Positions 60,408 through 64,000 of a stretch of DNA of 64,000 nt are shown piece by piece. Made by a program: the position numbers and the translations under genes. This stretch comes from Micromonospora alfalfae (lineage in GTDB: Bacteria; Actinomycetota; Actinomycetes; Mycobacteriales; Micromonosporaceae), in assembly GCF_022230925.1 (NCBI RefSeq), contig NZ_JAKKFH010000004.1:62001-126000 (forward strand). The letters run 5' to 3'. Within the stretch, counting starts at the first letter, position 1. The number at the start of each line of letters is the position of its first letter. The notes under the pieces are model-generated. The model was given only the letters and a program-made list of their open reading frames with translations. It made no database searches and was not told the origin of the DNA.

Positions 60408-61499
60408 TTAGAGGGTGCAGTTGATGAGGACTGGTTCGGGGTGCAGGGTTACGCCGAAGCGGGCGTGGACCTGATCGCTGATGGTGCGGGCCAGGGTGAG
60501 CAGGTCGCTGGTGTGGGCGGTGCCGCTGCGGTTGGTCAGGGCCAGTGTGTGCTTGCTGGAGATGGCCACTCCACCCTCGCCGGGGTGGCCCTTGGCGAAG
60601 CCGGCCTTGTCGATCAGCCAGGCAGCGCTCACCTTGACCAGGCCGTCCGCCCCTGGCCAGGCGGGCGGGTCGCCCAGCTCGGCGGAGCGTTCCAGGAGCT
60701 GTTCGTACGTCCCGCGGTCGAGCACCGGGTTGGTGAAGAAGGAGCCGACCGAGCGAGTGTCCGGGTCGGTGGCGTCGAGCACCATCCCCTTGCCCGCCCG
60801 CAGCCGCAGCACCACCGCTCGGGCGTCGGCCAGCGGCACCTGCTCGCCCACCTCGACACCGAGGGCTCGGGCCAGTTCCGCGTAGCGCACCGGCCCGGAG
60901 AGCGGGGACCTGGCGAGTCGGAAGTCGACCGAGAGCACCACCCAGCGGTCCATGTACTTGAAGATGCTGCCCCGGTAGGCGAAGCCGCATTCGGCTGCGG
61001 GGATGACCTGGCGGGTGCCCTCGACCCGGTCGTACACCTCGACGCCGGTGATCGTCTCGGCGACCTCCTGGCCGTACGCGCCGACGTTCTGGATCGGGGT
61101 GGCACCGGTCGAGCCGGGGATGCCGGACAGGCATTCGAGCCCGGCCCAGCCGTTGGCGACAGTGGCGGCGACCAGGTCGTCCCAGGGCTCGCCGGCGTCG
61201 ACCCGTACGGTGACCGAGGTGGCGTCCTCGGCGATGACCCGCATGCCACGGGAGCGCACCAGCACGACGGTGCCGGGGAAGCCGGCGTCGCCGATCACCA
61301 CGTTGCTGCCCCCGGCCAGGATCAGGACCGGCTCCGCTGCGGCGCGTACCGCGTGGACGAGCTCGTCGGCACTGCCGGCGGCCACGATCCGCTCGGCCGG
61401 CCCACCCGTTCGGAGGGTGGTGTAGCCGGCGAGTGGACCGGGGATGGCACGATCGGCGTCGGTTGTCGGCTGGGCGGAGGCGTCTGGCACGCCCTTCAC
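60408..61499 (-). CDS. murB: UDP-N-acetylenolpyruvoylglucosamine reductase (363 aa)
   Basis: Reduces UDP-GlcNAc-enolpyruvate to UDP-MurNAc in peptidoglycan synthesis; FAD enzyme, type I. FAD site LAGYTTLRTGGPAERIVAA, ILAGGSNVVIGDAGFPG, GIPGSTGATPIQNVGAYGQEVAETI. The catalytic Tyr/Arg segment is ECGFAYRGSIFK, the Ser is in TRSVGSFFTNPVL, and the C-terminal Glu region is HPEPVLIN. The start is uncertain, GTG 61499 or GTG 61490, with no strong ribosome site. The 3' end abuts a TGGGG repeat. Confidence 0.94.
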   Translation of the reverse strand: MKGVPDASAQPTTDADRAIPGPLAGYTTLRTGGPAERIVAAGSADELVHAVRAAAEPVLILAGGSNVVIGDAGFPGTVVLVRSRGMRVIAEDATSVTVRVDAGEPWDDLVAATVANGWAGLECLSGIPGSTGATPIQNVGAYGQEVAETITGVEVYDRVEGTRQVIPAAECGFAYRGSIFKYMDRWVVLSVDFRLARSPLSGPVRYAELARALGVEVGEQVPLADARAVVLRLRAGKGMVLDATDPDTRSVGSFFTNPVLDRGTYEQLLERSAELGDPPAWPGADGLVKVSAAWLIDKAGFAKGHPGEGGVAISSKHTLALTNRSGTAHTSDLLTLARTISDQVHARFGVTLHPEPVLINCTL

Positions 61500-61559
61500 C
61501 TTAGGCTGACAAGTAGCCGTGGCACCCACTGGTCGCCCGGCACCCCCGGGAGGATGGCG

Positions 61560-62318
61560 ATGAGCAGACTGCAGGGCAGCAAGGATTTCTGGATCGGGGC
61601 GCTCCGGACGGAGGGTCCGGCTTTCGCGGCAGCGGTGGCCGAGGCGCCGCCGGAGACACCGGTGCTGTCCTGTCCGGGCTGGACGGTCAACGACCTGACA
61701 CTGCACATGGCTGGTCTCTACCACTGGGTTTCGTCGTTCGCCGGTTCCGGCCAGACCGGCCAACCGCCTCGGCGGGAGAAGATCGAGGCTGACCCGGGCG
61801 TGAACGCGCTCCAGTTGTGGCAGCAGGGTTACGACCGGGTGATGACCGTCTTCGACGGGCTCGATCCCGAGGCACCGGCCTGGAACTGGGCTCCGCAGCC
61901 GAAGAAGGCCGGCTTCTGGCCGCGTCGGATGGCGCACGAGACGGCTGTGCACCGCTGGGACGCCCAGCTCGCCATCGCGGCTGGCGATCCGGTGGAGGCG
62001 AAGCTCGCGGCCGACGGGGTGAGCGAGGTGCTGGACACCTGGCTCCCGGCGGGCCGGCGGCAGGTTCCGGGTACCTGGCACGGGGTCGTGCAGCTCTGCG
62101 CTACCGATGCGGCCCAGGAGTGGTATCTGCGGTTGCGCGGCGAGGGGGTGGCGCTGCTCGACACCGCGACCATCTTCGACCACGACGATCACCACGCCCG
62201 CGCCCAGGTCAGCGGCACCGCGAGCGACCTGCTGCTGGCGCTCTGGGGTCGGGTGAGCTTCGAGACGCTGGACGTCGCCGGTGACCGCACCCTGTTGGAC
62301 GGTCTGCGCACCGGCTGA
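61560..62318 (+). CDS. mycothiol-dependent maleylpyruvate isomerase family protein (252 aa)
   Basis: MDMPI/DinB-like protein. The N-terminal four-helix bundle (about 1-155) has VLSCPGWTVNDLTLHMAGLYHWV and MAHETAVHRWDAQLA, with His and Glu residues in the expected metal-site positions; a C-terminal SCP2-like part ends LLLALWGRVSFETLDVAGD. Family members use mycothiol as cofactor, and mshA is 3 kb away. The substrate is unknown. ATG 61560 is 6 bases after GGGAGG; ATG 61554 would touch it. Confidence 0.88.
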   Translation: MSRLQGSKDFWIGALRTEGPAFAAAVAEAPPETPVLSCPGWTVNDLTLHMAGLYHWVSSFAGSGQTGQPPRREKIEADPGVNALQLWQQGYDRVMTVFDGLDPEAPAWNWAPQPKKAGFWPRRMAHETAVHRWDAQLAIAAGDPVEAKLAADGVSEVLDTWLPAGRRQVPGTWHGVVQLCATDAAQEWYLRLRGEGVALLDTATIFDHDDHHARAQVSGTASDLLLALWGRVSFETLDVAGDRTLLDGLRTG

Positions 62319-62332
62319 CCGACCGACAACGA

Positions 62333-62368
62333 ACGAGGGCGTCACCCCGGCGGGGGTGGCGCCCTCGT
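62333..62368 (+). terminator. terminator of the MDMPI-type gene
   Basis: ACGAGGGCG-T-CACCCC pairs with GGGGTG-G-CGCCCTCGT around a short loop, 15 bases past the stop codon. Confidence 0.75.
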
Positions 62369-62439
62369 CGATGTTGGGGCATCCCCGTCTACCGGGCGAC
62401 GCCGCCCCGGCGAGCGTTCATCACGGGAACGCAACGCTG

Positions 62440-62498
62440 AGAGAGCGCTCTCTTGACAGTGCGTTGGTGACCCACCACAGTGTCGTGAGAGCGCTCTC
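62440..62498 (+). promoter_or_regulatory. twin LacI-type operators and promoter of the sugar ABC operon
   Basis: AGAGAGCGCTCTCT (62440-62453) and GAGAGCGCTCTC (62487-62498) are perfect palindromes, 46 bases centre to centre. TTGACA at 62453-62458 touches the first; 17 bases later CACAGT is a possible -10. This fits repression by a LacI-family sugar regulator such as the CebR type (GAGCGCTC core). Confidence 0.75.
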
Positions 62499-62546
62499 TT
62501 AGCCATCTGCCATCACCCCGCCCGCCTTGAGAGAGGTCGATAACCA

Positions 62547-63851
62547 ATGGCTGTCATCCCGCGCCGCCGCCTCGCCGCAGTGGCCCTCGTCGCCGCCACC
62601 GCCCTGCTCGTCACCGCTGGCTGCGGCGGCGGTGACGAGCCGGGCGACGGACCGGTCACCCTGACCGTCGACGTCTTCGGCCAGTTCGGCTACGAGCAGC
62701 TCTACCAGGAGTACATGACCGCGAACCCCGGCGTGAAGGTCGTCGAGCGCGGTACCGGCACCAACCTCGACGAGTACTCGCCGAAGCTCACCCAGTGGCT
62801 CGCCGCCGGCCGGGGCGCCGGCGACGTGGTGGCCATCGAGGAGGGCCTGCTTGTCGAGTACAAGGCCAATCCCGGCAACTTCGTCAACCTGCTGGACCAC
62901 GGCGCCGCCGACCTCAAGGGCAACTTCCTCGAGTGGAAGTGGAACGCCGGTCTGACCGCCGACGGCAAGCAGCTCATCGGCCTCGGCACCGACGTCGGCG
63001 GCATCGCCATGTGCTACCGCAAGGACCTCTTCCAGAAGGCCGGCCTGCCCACCGAGCGGGAGGCGGTCTCGAAGCTCTGGCCCACCTGGCCGGACTACAT
63101 CGCCACCGGCGAGAAGTTCGTCGCCGCGAAGACCGGCGCGTCCTTCCTCGACGGGGCGACGAACACCTTCAACACCATCCTGTTGCAGACCGCCGGCAAC
63201 ACCTCCGGCTACAGCTACTACGACACCAGCGAGAAACTGGTCGTGGACAGCAACCCGGCCGTGCGGCAGGCGTGGGACACCACAATGGACATCGTCGACT
63301 CGGGCCTCTCCGGCAAGTACGGCTCCTGGTCGGAGGAGTGGGTCTCCGCCTTCAAGCAGTCGAAGTTCGCCACCATCGCCTGCCCCGCCTGGATGACCGG
63401 CGTCATCGAGGCCAACGCCGGCACTGGCGCCCAGGACAAGTGGGACATCGCCCGGGTGCCCGGCAACGGCGGCAACTGGGGTGGGTCGCACCTCGCCGTG
63501 CCCAAGCAGAGCAAGCACCAGGCCGAGGCGATCAAGCTGGCCAAGTTCCTGACCAGCGCCAAGGGGCAGATCGGGGCGTTCAAGGCCAAGGGTCCGCTGC
63601 CCTCCTCGCCGCAGGCGCTCGACGACCCGGCGATCACCGGCGCGACCAACGCGTACTTCTCGGGGGCACCGGTCGGCGCCATCTTCGGCACCGGCGCGAA
63701 GAGCCTGAAGCCGGTCTACATGGGCCCGAAGAACCAGGCCGTCCGGACCGAGGTGGAGAACGCCGTACGGACCGTGGAGCTGGGTCAGCGCAGCCCCACG
63801 CAGGGCTGGACCGACGCGGTGACCAACGCGAAGAAGGCCGCCGCCAAGTAG
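62547..63851 (+). CDS. sugar ABC transporter substrate-binding lipoprotein (434 aa)
   Basis: CUT1-type extracellular solute-binding protein. Signal peptide with lipobox LLVTAGCGGG, so it is lipid-anchored outside. Family pattern LTVDVFGQFGYEQLYQEYMTANPGVKVVERG, KLTQWLAAGRGAGDVVAIEEG, WNAGLTADGKQLIGLGTDVGGIAMCYRKDLFQKAGLP and WGGSHLAVPKQSKHQAEAIKLAKFL. The ligand is probably an oligosaccharide; operators above suggest a beta-glucoside or similar sugar, an inference. First gene of the operon. Confidence 0.95.
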   Translation: MAVIPRRRLAAVALVAATALLVTAGCGGGDEPGDGPVTLTVDVFGQFGYEQLYQEYMTANPGVKVVERGTGTNLDEYSPKLTQWLAAGRGAGDVVAIEEGLLVEYKANPGNFVNLLDHGAADLKGNFLEWKWNAGLTADGKQLIGLGTDVGGIAMCYRKDLFQKAGLPTEREAVSKLWPTWPDYIATGEKFVAAKTGASFLDGATNTFNTILLQTAGNTSGYSYYDTSEKLVVDSNPAVRQAWDTTMDIVDSGLSGKYGSWSEEWVSAFKQSKFATIACPAWMTGVIEANAGTGAQDKWDIARVPGNGGNWGGSHLAVPKQSKHQAEAIKLAKFLTSAKGQIGAFKAKGPLPSSPQALDDPAITGATNAYFSGAPVGAIFGTGAKSLKPVYMGPKNQAVRTEVENAVRTVELGQRSPTQGWTDAVTNAKKAAAK

Positions 63852-63866
63852 CCCAACCAGCGTGCG

Positions 63867-63902
63867 TGCGGGCGGGCTCCGACGACCGGAGTTCCGCCCG
63901 CA
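63867..63902 (+). terminator. intra-operon hairpin after the binding-protein gene
   Basis: TGCGGGCGG...CTCCG pairs with CGGAG...CCGCCCGCA in the 73-base gap before the permease gene. Such hairpins usually raise binding-protein mRNA over permease mRNA rather than end transcription fully. Confidence 0.6.
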
Positions 63903-63924
63903 GTGCGGAAAGGAGTTCCCGGGC

Positions 63925-64000
63925 ATGACCGTCCAGCTCGACGCCCGCCCGCCGGTGGCACCGGCGCCCCAGCGTTCGCCAGGCCGGCTCAGCCGGCTCG
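63925..64000 (+). CDS. start of probable sugar ABC transporter permease, cut by window edge
   Basis: ATG 63925 follows AAGGAG by 9-10 bases and reads MTVQLDARPPVAPAPQRSPG, a disordered cytosolic N-terminus as in CUT1 permeases (MalF type). No membrane segment is reached before the window ends, so the call rests on position behind the binding-protein gene. Confidence 0.6.
   Translation, partial: MTVQLDARPPVAPAPQRSPGRLSRL

Noticed and set aside
1..64000. tRNA, rRNA, CRISPR or a complete insertion sequence anywhere in the window
   Set aside because: No acceptor-stem/T-loop pattern, rRNA-like sequence, repeat-spacer array or transposase gene was seen in reading both strands; a tRNAscan-SE and ISfinder search would settle it.

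Overview
This is 64 kb of a high-GC (about 72%) actinomycete chromosome, most likely Micromonospora or a close relative in the Micromonosporaceae. The lineage markers are mycothiol synthesis (mshA) with a mycothiol-dependent-type enzyme, a bldN-rsbN developmental sigma/anti-sigma pair, the rex-hemA-hemC-hemD-hemB cluster, SenX3-RegX3-PhoU, bS22, FmdB and frequent GTG starts. It is ordinary chromosome: no rRNA, tRNA, phage, plasmid, CRISPR array or complete insertion sequence was found. Calls rest on reading the sequence; no database search was run.

Layout. 1-5.2 kb: end of an ABC-F ATPase, a small conserved protein, a BON-methyltransferase fusion, a LacI regulator and an amino-acid permease. 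5.4-17.3 kb: secreted enzymes (GHL10-type glycoside hydrolase, phospholipase A2, ExeM/NucH-type nuclease, membrane-anchored lytic transglycosylase), a cyclase/NB-ARC/TPR regulator, FmdB and a double-GNAT protein. 17.3-23.8 kb: an XRE regulator, then the minus-strand operon rex-hemA-hemC-hemD-hemB for early tetrapyrrole synthesis, joined by 4-base overlaps and headed by a probable Rex operator. 24-28.8 kb: a NarL-type two-component pair, a HAD phosphatase, a glutaredoxin-like protein and an acyl-CoA synthetase-like enzyme. 29.1-35.4 kb: the developmental/envelope block: bldN with a coupled leader ORF, rsbN behind a BldN-like promoter, a HAD-IB phosphatase, acyltransferase, epimerase, bS22 and a small HTH protein. 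35.5-47.7 kb: a MacAB-type exporter, an MA-type metallopeptidase, a TetR/hydrolase pair, proline dehydrogenase, a YgiB/YgiC-like lipoprotein and amidoligase pair, CGNR, a TIM-barrel isomerase, Ppx/GppA and a Cys-rich protein. 48-51.7 kb: the phosphate-sensing locus regX3-senX3 divergent from phoU across a PHO-box-like array, then gpmA. 51.8-64 kb: two tandem MFS exporters, a histone-H1-like SAP protein, YbjN, mshA, an SDR, a methyltransferase, murB, an MDMPI-type enzyme, and the start of a sugar ABC transporter behind twin LacI-type operators.

The most unusual content lies between genes. Several families of dispersed inverted repeats occupy gene ends, two of them copies of one element sitting in convergent gaps between C-rich and G-rich tracts. 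A 162-bp IS5-like MITE with a CTAG target duplication lies exactly on the stop codon of an SDR gene. A repeat whose one strand encodes a mini-ORF beginning M-S-A-R-S-E-P-like is tied by ATGA overlaps to the next gene in two of its three copies. The best candidate for an under-described protein system is the short Asp-rich lipoprotein with an RGGFG motif and a Gly-Gly end, encoded one base before a glutathionylspermidine-synthetase-like amidoligase.
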